Assembly (NCBI RefSeq): GCF_007828955.1
Contig: NZ_VIVR01000001.1
Span: 372,001 to 436,000 of the forward strand
From: Kitasatospora atroaurantiaca
GTDB lineage: Bacteria; Actinomycetota; Actinomycetes; Streptomycetales; Streptomycetaceae
DNA length: 64,000 bases
Direction: 5' to 3'
Part shown: in pieces, positions 41,352 to 50,254 of the stretch
Numbering within the stretch: the stretch's first letter is position 1
Layout: every line of letters begins with the position of its first letter
Made by a program: the position numbers and the translations under genes
Notes under the pieces: generated by a model
What the model saw: only the letters and a program-made list of their open reading frames with translations
Databases searched by the model: none
What the model was told of the DNA's origin: nothing

Positions 41352-41743
41352 TGCGGGTGCTGCGACTGCTGACGGGGCTCGGCGGGGTCGCCCTGATGGG
41401 GTACGGCCTGTACGGGCTGCTGAACGACTCCTACATCACCGACCCGTCGGACGTGCTCTGGTGGACGGTCGGCGGGTTGCTGATCCACGACGGGCTGTGG
41501 GTGCCGGTGGTCTGCGTGGCGGGTGCGACCTTCGCCCGCAGCACGCCGGTGCGCTTCGGGCTGATCCTCGCGGCGGCGATCACGGCGGTCGGCCTTCCGT
41601 CGGTGCTGCGGGCGGATGTGGACCACGGGAACGCGACCGTGCTCCCGCTGCCGTACCTGCGCAACTGGCTGCTCCTGCTGGCGGCCACCGCCGTGCTCGT
41701 GGCCCTGTGGGCCGGAGCGCGGCGGTGGCGCAGGCGCAGCTGA
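41351..41743 (+). CDS. Small membrane protein partner of the oxidoreductase
   Basis: A 130-residue protein with four hydrophobic spans (LLTGLGGVALMGYGLYGLL, VLWWTVGGLLIHDGLWVPVV, FGLILAAAITAVGLPSVL, NWLLLLAATAVLVALWAGA). The ATG at 41351 shares a base with the preceding stop (TGATG). Conserved juxtaposition suggests a subunit or assembly partner of the Mo protein, but no cofactor ligand is evident apart from one histidine. Confidence 0.8.
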   Translation: MRVLRLLTGLGGVALMGYGLYGLLNDSYITDPSDVLWWTVGGLLIHDGLWVPVVCVAGATFARSTPVRFGLILAAAITAVGLPSVLRADVDHGNATVLPLPYLRNWLLLLAATAVLVALWAGARRWRRRS

Positions 41744-41747
41744 GCGG

Positions 41748-42605
41748 TCAGACCCCGGTGAGGCCGGTCTCCAGGCCGTCCAGGGCGTGCGAGCAGACGC
41801 AGTCCCGGGCGGTCGGGAGGCCCTCCAGGGCCTTGAACAGCACGGTGCGCAGCCGGTCCACGTTGCGGGCGAAGACGGCGAGCACCTCGGCGTGGGTGAC
41901 GCCCTCGCCGGTCTCGACGCCCGCGTCCAGGTCGGTGACCAGGGCCAGCGAGGTGTAGCAGAGGCCCAGTTCCCGGGCCAGTACGGCCTCCGGATGGCCC
42001 GTCATGCCGACCACCGACCAGCCGTTGGCGGTGAACCAGCGCGACTCCGCGCGGGTGGAGAAGCGCGGGCCCTCGATGACCACCAGGGTGCCGCCGTCGA
42101 CCGGCTCCCAGGCGTTGTCGCGGGCGGCGGCGAGGGCGGAGCGGCGGCCGTCCGGGCAGTACGGGTCCGCCATGGAGACGTGCACGACCTCGGGGATCCT
42201 GCCGTCCGGCAGCGGCAGGCCGTCGTAGTAGGTCTGCAGGCGGCCGGAGGTGCGGTCGACGAACTGGTCCGGGACGACCAGCGTGCCGGGCCCGTACTCG
42301 GCCCGCAGGCCGCCCACCGCGCACGGGCCGAGCACCTGGCGCACGCCCAGCGACCGCAGGGCCCAGAGGTTGGCGCGGTAGTTGATCCGGTGCGGCGGCA
42401 GGCTGTGCCCGCGCCCGTGGCGGGGCAGGAAGGCCACCCGGCGCCCGGCCACCTCGCCGAGGAAGAGCGAGTCGCTGGGCGGCCCGTACGGCGTGTCGAC
42501 GGCGACCTCGGTCACGTCGTCCAGCAGGGCGTACAGACCGGAGCCGCCGATCACGCCGAGTTCGGCGCGCGGGGTGGGGGCGGTGTCTGCGGAGGTGCCG
42601 GCCAT
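41748..42605 (-). CDS. mtnP: S-methyl-5'-thioadenosine phosphorylase
   Basis: A 285-residue purine phosphorylase of the PNP/MTAP type II family. The N-terminal phosphate-binding GVIGGSGLYALLDDV is followed by FLPRHGRGHSLPPHRINYRA, NLWALRSLGVRQVLGPCAVG, VVIEGPRFSTRAESRWF and the base-recognition WSVVGMTGHPEAVLARELGL. It splits methylthioadenosine from polyamine and SAM metabolism into adenine and methylthioribose-1-phosphate. It is cytoplasmic and trimeric in the family. The length is normal. It is convergent with the small membrane gene, leaving only four bases between. Confidence 0.93.
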   Translation of the reverse strand: MAGTSADTAPTPRAELGVIGGSGLYALLDDVTEVAVDTPYGPPSDSLFLGEVAGRRVAFLPRHGRGHSLPPHRINYRANLWALRSLGVRQVLGPCAVGGLRAEYGPGTLVVPDQFVDRTSGRLQTYYDGLPLPDGRIPEVVHVSMADPYCPDGRRSALAAARDNAWEPVDGGTLVVIEGPRFSTRAESRWFTANGWSVVGMTGHPEAVLARELGLCYTSLALVTDLDAGVETGEGVTHAEVLAVFARNVDRLRTVLFKALEGLPTARDCVCSHALDGLETGLTGV

Positions 42606-42716
42606 GGTGTGACTGCCTTTCGGGTCGCGTCCTGGCCACCACCTTACGAGGCCCGGCGGCCCGCCGTGATCAGGGCCGCGAGCGCGGCTCCGCCGGAGCG
42701 GGCCGGGCGATGACGA

Positions 42717-43076
42717 TCACGGGTTCTGCTCCGTCAGACGCGCGGCGGCCGCACGCTGGCGGCGGGCGCTCCCGACCAGGAACCGGGTGACGGTCTCCAG
42801 CTCCTCGGTGGTGAACTCCTCGTAGAGTTCGTGGACTTCGCGGCCCCAGTCCTCGAAGAGGGCCGAGAGCTCGGCCAGCTTCTCGGGCCGGTGCTCGACC
42901 AGGATCCGGCGCTTGTCGGTCGGGTGCTTGACCCGGCGGACGAAGCCCTTGCGCTCCAGGCGGTCGACCAACCCGGTGACAGAGGCCGGGGCGAGGCCGG
43001 AGCGCTCGGCGAGCTCCTTCGCGGTGAGCGGGCCGCTCCGCATCAGCAGGTCGATGGTCTTCGTCTCGGTGTCTTC
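42717..43076 (-). pseudogene. MarR-family regulator lacking its N-terminus
   Basis: The frame encodes the HTH and C-terminal dimerisation part of a MarR protein: DLLMRSGPLTAKELAERSGL, APASVTGLVDRLERKGFVRR, VKHPTDKRRILVEHRPEKL and a closing helix. The first dimerisation helices normally present (about 40-45 residues) are absent: upstream of DTETKTIDLL the frame runs straight into the antisense of a transporter. An ATG at the start of MRSGPLTAKEL exists but would give an incomplete protein. Confidence 0.7.
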
Positions 43077-43607
43077 GCGGTCTGGCTGCAGTTCGGCCAG
43101 GGCTACACCCCGCTGCAGGCGGGTCTGGTGACCGCCGCCTTCTCGGTGGGCGGCTTCCTGACCGCGCCGGTGGCCGACACGCTCGCCGTACGCTTCGGTC
43201 GGCTGGTGCTTGCCGCGGGCGCCCTGCTGATGGCAGGCGGCTTCGGCTGGGTCGGGTACGCCGTCTCCCAGGCCGGCGCCGCGCACACCGGCGCCTGGCC
43301 GCTGGCACCGGGGCTGCTCCTCGCGGGCGCGGGCCTGGGCTTCCTGGTCGTACCGCTGGCGACCGTGGTGCTCTCCGCCGTCCCGGCCGACCTCGCGGGC
43401 GATGCCTCCGGAATCTTCTCCACCGCCCAGCAGTTCGGCGGAGCACTCGGGGTGGCCACGCTCGCCACCCTCTTCTTCCAGCACGCCGCCGACGGCCTGG
43501 GCAGCGCCCTCACCGCCGTCGCGCCCTGGATCACCGGGATCTTCGTCCTCTGCGCGGCGCTCTGCCTGGCCCTGCCCCGCACGGCGGTCACCGATCACGC
43601 CGCGTAG
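43077..43607 (+). pseudogene. MFS drug-transporter lacking its N-terminal half
   Basis: About 177 codons encode the C-terminal helices of a 14-TM (DHA2/EmrB-type) transporter: VWLQFGQGYTPLQAGLVTAA, FGRLVLAAGALLMAGGFGWV, APGLLLAGAGLGFLVVPLAT and STAQQFGGALGVATLATLFF, ending at 43607. The preceding 300 residues are missing; the coding sequence starts exactly where the oppositely oriented MarR remnant ends. No usable start codon or ribosome-binding site is apparent. Confidence 0.75.
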
Positions 43608-43651
43608 CCGGGCCTGCGGAGGATAGTCTGGCCAACCTGCAGTGTCTGTCC

Positions 43652-44131
43652 ATGGGTTGGGGGGCCTCGGTGATAGGTAGCGGCGGCAGAACTCGCAGGG
43701 TGGGGTTGGCCGGCCTGGTCGCGGTGGCACTCGGGGTCCTCCCCGCGGCGGCCTCCGCGACTCCCGGAACCGGGGTGAGCGCGACGGTACTGGCCAAGGG
43801 CACGTCGGACGGCACGATCGCGGTGAAGGGCCACGGACGGACGGACGTGGTGGTCCGCGAGGTCACCATCGCCCCCGGCGGCTCGACCGGCTGGCACTAC
43901 CACCCGGGCCAGCTGATCGTCGTGGTGAAGTCCGGCACGATCACCCGCACCATGAGCGACTGCACCGTGGAGACCACCTCGGCCGGAGGCGCCTTCGTCG
44001 AGCCGGCCGGGAAGCAGAACGTGCACATCGGCCGCAACCTCGGCACCGAGCCGGTGGTCCTGTATGTGACGTACCTCGTGCCGGAGGGCAGCCCGCTGTC
44101 CGTCGACGCCCCGGACCCGGGCTGTCCCTGA
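43652..44131 (+). CDS. Secreted cupin-domain protein
   Basis: A 159-residue protein (a GTG at 43670, behind GGGGGG, is an alternative start giving 153). The N-terminal signal is GGRTRRVGLAGLVAVALGVL with cleavage near AAASA/TPG. The cupin barrel shows GGSTGWHYHPGQLIVVVKSG (motif 1, HxH) and GGAFVEPAGKQNVHIGRNLG (motif 2). The retained histidines could bind a metal. Extracellular function unknown. It precedes an APH-type kinase gene by 42 bases. Confidence 0.8.
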   Translation: MGWGASVIGSGGRTRRVGLAGLVAVALGVLPAAASATPGTGVSATVLAKGTSDGTIAVKGHGRTDVVVREVTIAPGGSTGWHYHPGQLIVVVKSGTITRTMSDCTVETTSAGGAFVEPAGKQNVHIGRNLGTEPVVLYVTYLVPEGSPLSVDAPDPGCP

Positions 44132-44173
44132 CACCCCGTCGCGCTCCGCCGGGCGTTTGCCATACTGCTCGGC

Positions 44174-45124
44174 GTGACTGTGGATCATGTTCCCACGCTG
44201 CCGTCCTCGTACCTGAGCGGCATCCGCCAGCTGCTCGGCGCGGAGGCCGACCGGTGGGTGACCGCACTGCCCGCGCACATCGGTGGAGCGCTGCGGCGCT
44301 GGCGGCTCAAGGTGGACGGGCCCGCGAGCCACGGGGTAGGGGCCGTCGTGCTGCCGGTCCGGCTGCCGGACGGGGGCGCCGCCGCCCTGAAGGTCGGGCT
44401 GATGGATACGGAGTCCCGGCCGGAGGCAGTCGCCCTGCGCGCGTGGGAGGGACGCGGCGTGGTCCTGCTGATCGACGCCGACCTCGAGCTCGACCCGCAC
44501 CCGGAGGCGGGCGTCGGCGCGCTGCTGCTGGAACGACTGACGCCCGACCGGTCCCTGCACGACGTCGACGAGGACACCGCCGCCACCACTCTGGGTTCGG
44601 TACTGGCCCGGCTCGCCGTACCGGCCGGGCCGGCTGCCGACGGGCTGCCGCGCCTCGAGGACCTGGCCCGGCGATGGGCCGACGAGCTGCCGGCCGGCTG
44701 GGAGCGGCTGGGCCGCCCGTGCCCCCGCCGGGTGGTGGACGCCGCGGTGGCGACCTGCCGCGAACTCGGCCGGGACCACGCGCCCGTACTCGTGCACGGC
44801 GATCTGCACCACGGCAACGTGCTCGCGGCCCAGCGGGACGAGTGGCTCGCGATCGACCCCAAGGGGATGGTCGGCGAGGCCGCGTTCGACGTCCTGCCCT
44901 TCCTGCGCAACCGGTGGACGGAGTTGACGGCCACCACCGACACCCGCCGGGCGCTGGCACGACGGCTGGACCTGGTGGTGGAGGCCGCCGGGCTGGACCG
45001 GGACCGGGCCCGCCGGTGGGCGCAGGCCCGCGCGGTCGACGACCTGCTGTGGTGCGCCGAGCACGGCAGCTCGCCCGGGGTCTCGGTCGAGGTCGCCGGC
45101 GCCCTGGCGGAGTGGCTGACCTGA
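44174..45124 (+). CDS. Aminoglycoside phosphotransferase-like kinase (APH(6)/HUR type)
   Basis: A 316-residue small-molecule kinase. The catalytic Brenner motif is VLVHGDLHHGNVLAA and the metal-binding region WLAIDPKGMVGEAAFDVLPF. The N-terminal lobe includes AALKVGLMDTESRPEAVALR, with the ATP-site lysine in AALKVG. This arrangement is that of the streptomycin-6-kinase/hydroxyurea phosphotransferase family. Substrate cannot be deduced; many chromosomal members have no resistance role. Neighbours give no biosynthetic context. Confidence 0.83.
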   Translation: MTVDHVPTLPSSYLSGIRQLLGAEADRWVTALPAHIGGALRRWRLKVDGPASHGVGAVVLPVRLPDGGAAALKVGLMDTESRPEAVALRAWEGRGVVLLIDADLELDPHPEAGVGALLLERLTPDRSLHDVDEDTAATTLGSVLARLAVPAGPAADGLPRLEDLARRWADELPAGWERLGRPCPRRVVDAAVATCRELGRDHAPVLVHGDLHHGNVLAAQRDEWLAIDPKGMVGEAAFDVLPFLRNRWTELTATTDTRRALARRLDLVVEAAGLDRDRARRWAQARAVDDLLWCAEHGSSPGVSVEVAGALAEWLT

Positions 45125-45137
45125 GCGCCGGAGCGTG

Positions 45138-45167
45138 CTGACGGCCCGACAGCTCGCGGACCGTCAG
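45138..45167 (+). terminator. Weak hairpin after the APH-like gene
   Basis: CTGACGG (45138-45144) and CCGTCAG (45161-45167) form a 7-bp stem with a 16-nt loop shortly after the stop codon at 45124. The downstream TerD-type gene has its own 145-bp leader. Confidence 0.4.
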
Positions 45168-45268
45168 ACGGCCGACGCCGTCCATCTGCGCCGTAGGCTG
45201 GGTCGCATGACCGCGGCCGCCTCCCCTGGGCTGCCCCCGACTTCCGACCGGACAGGAACGGACCGCTG

Positions 45269-46567
45269 ATGCTGATATCGAAGGGTGCGAACGTCGCGCT
45301 GGCCGCCTCCGGTGTGCGCATCGAGCTGGGCTGGCGCAGCGGGCCCGGGGTCCCGGACGCGGATGCCTCGGCGCTGCTGCTCTCGGGCGGGAGGGTCCGC
45401 TCCGACGCCGACTTCGTCTTCTACAACCAGCCGCAGGACGCCTCCGGCGCCGTCCGCCACGCCGGGAAGCAGCAGGTCCCCGGCGGCGTGGTGGACTCCC
45501 TGACGGTCGCTCTGGCCTCGCTCGACCCCGGTGTGGAGACCGTGGTGCTCGCCGCCTCCAGCGACGGCGGCACCTTCGGCAGCCTGCCCGGGCTGTACCT
45601 GCGCGTGCTCGACGCGTCCTCAGGTCAGGAGCTCGCCCGGTTCGAGGACACCGGCGCCACCAGCGAGACGGCGTTCGTCCTCGGGGAGCTGTACCGGCGG
45701 GGGGACGCCTGGAAGTTCCGCGCGGTCGGGCAGGGCTACGACTCCGGGCTCGCCGGACTCGCCACGGACTACGGCATCCAGGTCGAGGAGGAGCCCGCCC
45801 CACCCGCGACGGCGGCGCCTGCGCCTGCACCTGCGCCTGCACCCTTGCCGGCGCCGCAGCAGGGCGGGTACGAGAAGCCCGCCGCCCCGGCCCCGCTGAA
45901 CTTCAGCAAGGTCTCGCTCACCGCGAAGGACCCGGTGCTCTCGCTGGCCAAGCACGGCGCGACCGGCGGCCTGCTGCGGGTGAACCTCAACTGGACTCCG
46001 GCGGTGCCGCCGCAACACCAGGAGCAGCGCCAGGGCGGTTGGCTGGCCAAGCGGCTCCGGGCGGCGGCCCAGGCCGCGCCCCAGCTGCCGGGACGCGACC
46101 TGGATCTCGCCTGCCTCTGGGAGCTGCAGGACGGCAGCAGGGGCATCGTCCAGGCGATCGGCCAGAACTTCGGCAGCCTGCAGTACTCCCCCTACGTCCA
46201 GCTGGCCAACGACGACCGCACCGGCTCGGTCGCCACCGGCGAGGACCTGTGGATCAACCTCGACCGGTCCGCCCTGATCAAGCGCCTGCTGATCTTCGCC
46301 TTCGCCTTCGACACCCAGCCGCTGACCGGCCTCAACGGCCTGGCCACGCTCTTCCCCGCAGCCGGCCCGCCGGTGGAACTCGCGCTGGACGGCTGCGACT
46401 TCCCGGCCACCAGCTGTGTCGTCGCGCTCCTGGAGAACGACGGCGCGGGCGGCCTGGTCGTCCGCCGCGAGGGCCGCTACTACCAGCGGACCGCCGGCCG
46501 GTCCAACCACCAGCTCATCGACGAGTCCTACGGCTGGGGCCTGACCTGGTCCGACGGCCGCAAGTGA
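45269..46567 (+). CDS. TerD-family protein with second C-terminal Ter-like domain
   Basis: A 432-residue protein with two domains separated by an Ala/Pro linker (residues 175-200, [13 protein letters not shown]). The N-terminal 170 residues are a TerD domain: [60 protein letters not shown] and [20 protein letters not shown]; acidic Ca-binding positions are present. Residues 225-432 ([51 protein letters not shown]) resemble TerA/TerF-type stress proteins. Such proteins belong to tellurite/phage stress-response systems. Here it is isolated from other ter genes. Confidence 0.9.
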   Translation: MLISKGANVALAASGVRIELGWRSGPGVPDADASALLLSGGRVRSDADFVFYNQPQDASGAVRHAGKQQVPGGVVDSLTVALASLDPGVETVVLAASSDGGTFGSLPGLYLRVLDASSGQELARFEDTGATSETAFVLGELYRRGDAWKFRAVGQGYDSGLAGLATDYGIQVEEEPAPPATAAPAPAPAPAPLPAPQQGGYEKPAAPAPLNFSKVSLTAKDPVLSLAKHGATGGLLRVNLNWTPAVPPQHQEQRQGGWLAKRLRAAAQAAPQLPGRDLDLACLWELQDGSRGIVQAIGQNFGSLQYSPYVQLANDDRTGSVATGEDLWINLDRSALIKRLLIFAFAFDTQPLTGLNGLATLFPAAGPPVELALDGCDFPATSCVVALLENDGAGGLVVRREGRYYQRTAGRSNHQLIDESYGWGLTWSDGRK

Positions 46568-46601
46568 ACCGGGCCTGACATACCCGGTCCCTGATTCCGT
46601 C

Positions 46602-46967
46602 TCAGGCCTCGCGCCGCACCTTGAGCGCCCACAGCACCAGCGGCACCTGCAGCGGGAGCCGCCCGTACGCGATGGCGCGCTCGGGGGTGCGGCGGGCGCG
46701 CCAGTCCCAGGCCATCTTGACGTTGCCGGGGAAGACTGCGGTGAACAGGGCCGCAGCCGCCAGACCGCCCGCGCGGCGGGTGGCGGGGACGGCCACGGCG
46801 GCCGCACAGGCGAGTTCGGCGGCGCCGCTCAGATAGGTCCAGGTCCGGGCGTCACCGGGCAGCTGCTCGGGGACGAGCGGGTCGAAGAGCTCGGGCTTGC
46901 GGAAGTGCATCACCCCGGCCAACCCCAGCAGGGCGGCGAGCGAGAGAGGTACGCGGCGGGAGGGCAT
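46602..46967 (-). CDS. DoxX-family membrane protein
   Basis: A 121-residue four-helix membrane protein from ATG 46967 with GGACGGAG ten bases upstream. Typical DoxX features are SLAALLGLAGVMHFRKPELF, DPLVPEQLPGDARTWTYLSG, AAELACAAAVAVP and ALFTAVFPGNVKMAWDWRAR. DoxX-like proteins are linked to thiosulfate/quinone redox or oxidative stress; this one is of unknown activity. It converges with the TerD-type gene. Confidence 0.85.
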   Translation of the reverse strand: MPSRRVPLSLAALLGLAGVMHFRKPELFDPLVPEQLPGDARTWTYLSGAAELACAAAVAVPATRRAGGLAAAALFTAVFPGNVKMAWDWRARRTPERAIAYGRLPLQVPLVLWALKVRREA

Positions 46968-47220
46968 GACAGCTCCGTCCGGGTCGGCGGCAACGGTACG
47001 CCAGCAACCTACTCGTCGGTAGCTTCCCGGTACAGCTCTCGCCCGTTCCCGAGCGCCCCCGAGCGACGGCCGATCGGGCCGAACGCGGCCGGGCGCCTGC
47101 CCGCGCGGCGTACAGTGGCCGTCCTCGGCAGTGTCCCGCACGGGCGCGGCGCGGCTCCGATCAAGCACGGGCGCACAGGCCTGGGCAGCAGGCTCGACAC
47201 GGGACAGGTCAAGGGTGGAG

Positions 47221-48003
47221 ATGCACACGACCAGGGCACACGCGACCGGCCATCGGGCGCTGGCCTGGCGGGTACGGCCCGAGGCACCGGTCGCCGCCGT
47301 GCTGCTGCTGCACGGCGGGCAGGTCGACAGCGAGAAGCGCCCCGGGCCGGTCAATCTCCCCGGACTGCGGATGCGCGGCTTCGTCCGGGCCGTGGCCCGC
47401 GAGACGGCCGGCGCCCGGGTGGCCGTGGGCGTCGTGCGCTACCGCTTCCGCGGCTGGAACGGGGACCGGGCGGACGCCGCGCGGGACACCACCGCCGCGC
47501 TGTGCGACCTCGCGGAGGAGCTCGGCCCCGTTCCCACCGTGCTGATCGGGCACTCGATGGGCGGCCGGGCCGCCCTGCGGGCCGCCGGCCACCCCTGCGT
47601 CACGGGCGTGGTGGCGCTCGCGCCCTGGTGCCCCGAGCGCGAGCCCTCCGCGCAGCTGAAGGGCCGCACCCTGCTGACCCTGCACGGCGACCGCGACCGG
47701 ATCACCGACCCGGCCGCCACCCGGCTCTTCGCCGCCGAGGCCCGGACGGCAGGCGCCCGGGTCGCCGGCTACACGGTGCACGGCGCCGGCCACGCGCTGC
47801 TGCGCCGCTCGGGCGACTGGCACCGGGCCACCGCCTCCCTGACCGGCGGACTGCTCGGGCTGCGTACGCTGCCCGCCGAGCTCGCAGCCGCCCTGGCCCT
47901 CGGCGAGGCCGACCGCGAAGGCCTCGACCTGGTGCTCCCTGGAGCCGGTCGGCCCGCCCACCCTCTGCGGCCCGAGGCCGGGAGCGAACGCGTCGGCCGC
48001 TGA
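47221..48003 (+). CDS. Alpha/beta hydrolase (dienelactone-hydrolase/BAAT-like)
   Basis: A 260-residue hydrolase from ATG 47221, with AAGGGTGGAG directly upstream. It contains AVLLLHGGQVDSEKRPGPVN, VGVVRYRFRGWNGD, the nucleophile elbow VLIGHSMGGRAALRAAG, the acid in TLHGDRDRITDPAATRLF and the histidine in VHGAGHALLRRSGD. A 35-residue C-terminal tail is probably disordered. The substrate is unknown. Transcription runs from the divergent gap with the DoxX gene (46968-47220). Confidence 0.87.
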   Translation: MHTTRAHATGHRALAWRVRPEAPVAAVLLLHGGQVDSEKRPGPVNLPGLRMRGFVRAVARETAGARVAVGVVRYRFRGWNGDRADAARDTTAALCDLAEELGPVPTVLIGHSMGGRAALRAAGHPCVTGVVALAPWCPEREPSAQLKGRTLLTLHGDRDRITDPAATRLFAAEARTAGARVAGYTVHGAGHALLRRSGDWHRATASLTGGLLGLRTLPAELAAALALGEADREGLDLVLPGAGRPAHPLRPEAGSERVGR

Positions 48004-48397
48004 TCGCCGGACGACTCGGCACCCCTTTCTCAATTCGTACGCGCTTCAACCACGGGTGGTTTTCCGCACTCCCATGACCTAGCGGCGGACCCGATTCACG
48101 AATCCACCGTTCAGCGCAGGACGAGTGCCCTGAGCTGCACTCTTGTGGGAGCCGCTGCCCTTCGCCCGAAAAACGCCCCGGGCGCGCCGACTTGACCACG
48201 GGATCTGACACCGTTTCACTTCCGATTGGCCGCCGCCCCCGCCGGAAGCCGGCCGACACCCTCTGCCGTACTTCCGACCGCGTATTCCCGGCACCGGGAA
48301 CTCGCGGCGTGAAGCGGCACTCGAAAGGGCCGAGGACACCGGCCGCGCAGCTCGGTCGCGGTGTGCCGATCCCTTTCACCGAGTCGAAGGAGACAGC
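48004..48397. other. Gene-free leader upstream of the Tat small-protein/DUF4331 genes
   Basis: About 390 bases with a locally lower G/C content (TTTTCC, GAAAAACG, TTTCACTTCCG) than the flanking genes. It must contain the promoter for the 48398-50182 operon, but I cannot assign -35/-10 elements. No coding sequence or strong hairpin is visible. Confidence 0.5.
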
Positions 48398-48700
48398 ATG
48401 TCCCCGGACACCAACTCCCCCACCCCGTCCACCGATCCGAATCTCTCCCGCCGCCGGCTCATGAGCGGAGCCGCGGCCACCGGAGCGGTCGGTCTGCTGA
48501 GCCTGGGCGCCGCCTCCGCCCAGGCCGCCCCGCTGCCCCGGGCACCCAGGCGTCCGGAGCAGCCGCCCGTCCTGGACGAACCGATGGTCGTGCACCTGCG
48601 CGACGTACGGACCGGCGAGCTCGACCTCTTCACCGGGCATACCCACCAGCGGGTCCGGAACCCCGAGTTGGCCGCCGCGCTGGTCCGCGCCCTCGGCTGA
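48398..48700 (+). CDS. Small Tat-signal protein preceding DUF4331
   Basis: A 100-residue protein with a twin-arginine signal, NLSRRRLMSGAAATGAVGLL, cleaved near SAQA/APL. The mature part (about 50 residues) contains EPMVVHLRDVRTGELDLFTG and HTHQRVRNPELAAALVRAL. ATG 48398 follows GAAGGAG by seven bases. It is 87 bases upstream of the DUF4331 gene and probably in the same operon, so a role at the cell surface with it is plausible. No enzymatic motif. Confidence 0.78.
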   Translation: MSPDTNSPTPSTDPNLSRRRLMSGAAATGAVGLLSLGAASAQAAPLPRAPRRPEQPPVLDEPMVVHLRDVRTGELDLFTGHTHQRVRNPELAAALVRALG

Positions 48701-48787
48701 CCTGCGCCACTCCCCCGGCCCGGCCCGCACCCTCGGCCGGGCCGGCCCCACCACCCACCTGCCCTCTCCCACCCTTGTGAGGCACCC

Positions 48788-50182
48788 GTGTCGTCCCACC
48801 GCGAAGCTCCCGAGATCTCCAAGGACCCGGTGGCGGACAGCACCGACCTGTACGCGTTCGTCAGCCCGGACGCGGCCGAGACGGTCACCCTGATCGCCAA
48901 CTACCTTCCGCTGCAGGGCGCCGCCGGCGGCCCGAACTTCTTCGAGTTCGGCGACGACGTGCGCTACGAGATCCACATCGACAACGACGGCGACGGGCGC
49001 GCCGACATCACCTACCGCTTCGCCTTCACCACCACGGTGGTCAACCCGGACACCTTCCTCTACAACACCGCGCCGATCACCTCGCTCGACTCGCCCGCCT
49101 GGAACCGGCGTCAGAGCTACACCCTCACCCGGCTGACCGCGGACGGCCGGGAGACCGTGCTGGGCCGGGACCTGACCTGCCCGCCGTGCAACATCGGCCC
49201 GCTCTCCACGCCGGACTACCCCTCGCTGGCGAGTGCCGCGGTGCACCAGCTCGACGGCGGCCGCCAGGTCTTCGCCGGGCAGCGCGCGGAGGGCTTCTAC
49301 GTCGACCTCGGCTCGATCTTCGACCTCGGCAACCTGCGGCCGTTCCAGACCCTGCACAACCAGTTCGGGATGAGCGTGTTCACCCAGAACGATCCGGGTG
49401 TCAACACCACCAAGCAGCTGAACGTGCACAGCCTCGCCCTGCAGGTCCCGATCACCGAGCTGACCAAGGACGGCTGCCGCCCGAGCGATGTGACCGACCC
49501 GCGCGCCACCATCGGGGTGTGGACCACGGCGGGCCGACGGCAGGCCCAGGTACGTCACGGCGACCCCGGCCACGGGACGCACTCCGGCCCGTTCGTCCAG
49601 GTCTCGCGGCTGGGCAACCCGCTGTTCAACGAGGTCCTCGTGCCGATGGGCAAGAAGGACCTGTGGAACTCCCAGCCGCCCTCCGACGACAAGAACTTCG
49701 CCGCCTACGTGGCCAACCCGGAGCTGGCCGGCCTGCTGCCGGTGCTCTACCCGGGGGTCTTCCCGAACCTGGACGCGCTCAACAAGTCCGGCAAGCCGCG
49801 CGCCGACCTGCTGGCCATCCTGCTCACCGGCATCCCGGCCGGGATCGTCCCTGGCTTCCAGAACTTCACCGGCGACACCCAGGCGGACCTGCTGCGGCTC
49901 AACGTGGCGGTGCCGCCCTCGTCCTCCCCCAACATCCTGGGCCTGGTGGCCGGTGACGCGGCCGGCTTCCCGAACGGCCGCCGGGTGTTCGACGACGTGG
50001 TGACCGTGGAGCTGCGGGCCATCGCCGGGCTGACCTTCCCGCTCGTGGACCCGAGCTTCACCCCCGACGCCGCAGCCGGGCAGATCACCGACGGCCTCAC
50101 CCCTGCCGACGTCCAGAACCCGTACCTGACCACCTTCCCGTTCCTCGGCGTCCCCTACGACGGTTACCACAACCCGTCCTGA
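48788..50182 (+). CDS. DUF4331 family protein
   Basis: A 464-residue protein starting at GTG 48788. The hallmark N-terminus MSSHREAPEISKDPVADSTD, LYAFVSPDAAETVTLIANYL and RYEIHIDNDGDGRADITYRF (an EF-hand-like acidic loop) identify DUF4331, a beta-rich family of unknown function often near signal-transduction or secreted-protein genes. Cysteines CPPCNIGPLS may bind a metal. Unlike many homologues it has no obvious signal peptide. A strong hairpin follows the stop codon. Confidence 0.9.
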   Translation: MSSHREAPEISKDPVADSTDLYAFVSPDAAETVTLIANYLPLQGAAGGPNFFEFGDDVRYEIHIDNDGDGRADITYRFAFTTTVVNPDTFLYNTAPITSLDSPAWNRRQSYTLTRLTADGRETVLGRDLTCPPCNIGPLSTPDYPSLASAAVHQLDGGRQVFAGQRAEGFYVDLGSIFDLGNLRPFQTLHNQFGMSVFTQNDPGVNTTKQLNVHSLALQVPITELTKDGCRPSDVTDPRATIGVWTTAGRRQAQVRHGDPGHGTHSGPFVQVSRLGNPLFNEVLVPMGKKDLWNSQPPSDDKNFAAYVANPELAGLLPVLYPGVFPNLDALNKSGKPRADLLAILLTGIPAGIVPGFQNFTGDTQADLLRLNVAVPPSSSPNILGLVAGDAAGFPNGRRVFDDVVTVELRAIAGLTFPLVDPSFTPDAAAGQITDGLTPADVQNPYLTTFPFLGVPYDGYHNPS

Positions 50183-50195
50183 CGCCACGTCACCC

Positions 50196-50235
50196 GAGGT
50201 GCCGGGCGGCTCCCCTCGGAGCCGCCCGGCACCTC
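50196..50235 (+). terminator. Strong 18-bp hairpin after DUF4331
   Basis: The 18-bp arms starting GAGGTGCCGGGC (50196-50213) and ending CCCGGCACCTC (50218-50235) are fully complementary with the 4-nt loop CCTC. It starts 14 bases after the DUF4331 stop codon and lies immediately before GGAGGAG of the next gene, so it probably attenuates rather than ends transcription. Confidence 0.82.
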
Positions 50236-50254
50236 TCTTCGGAGGAGAGCCCTG

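Noticed and set aside
44174-45124. Calling the APH-like kinase a streptomycin-resistance gene
   Set aside because: The Brenner motif identifies the superfamily only; no antibiotic biosynthetic genes are nearby.
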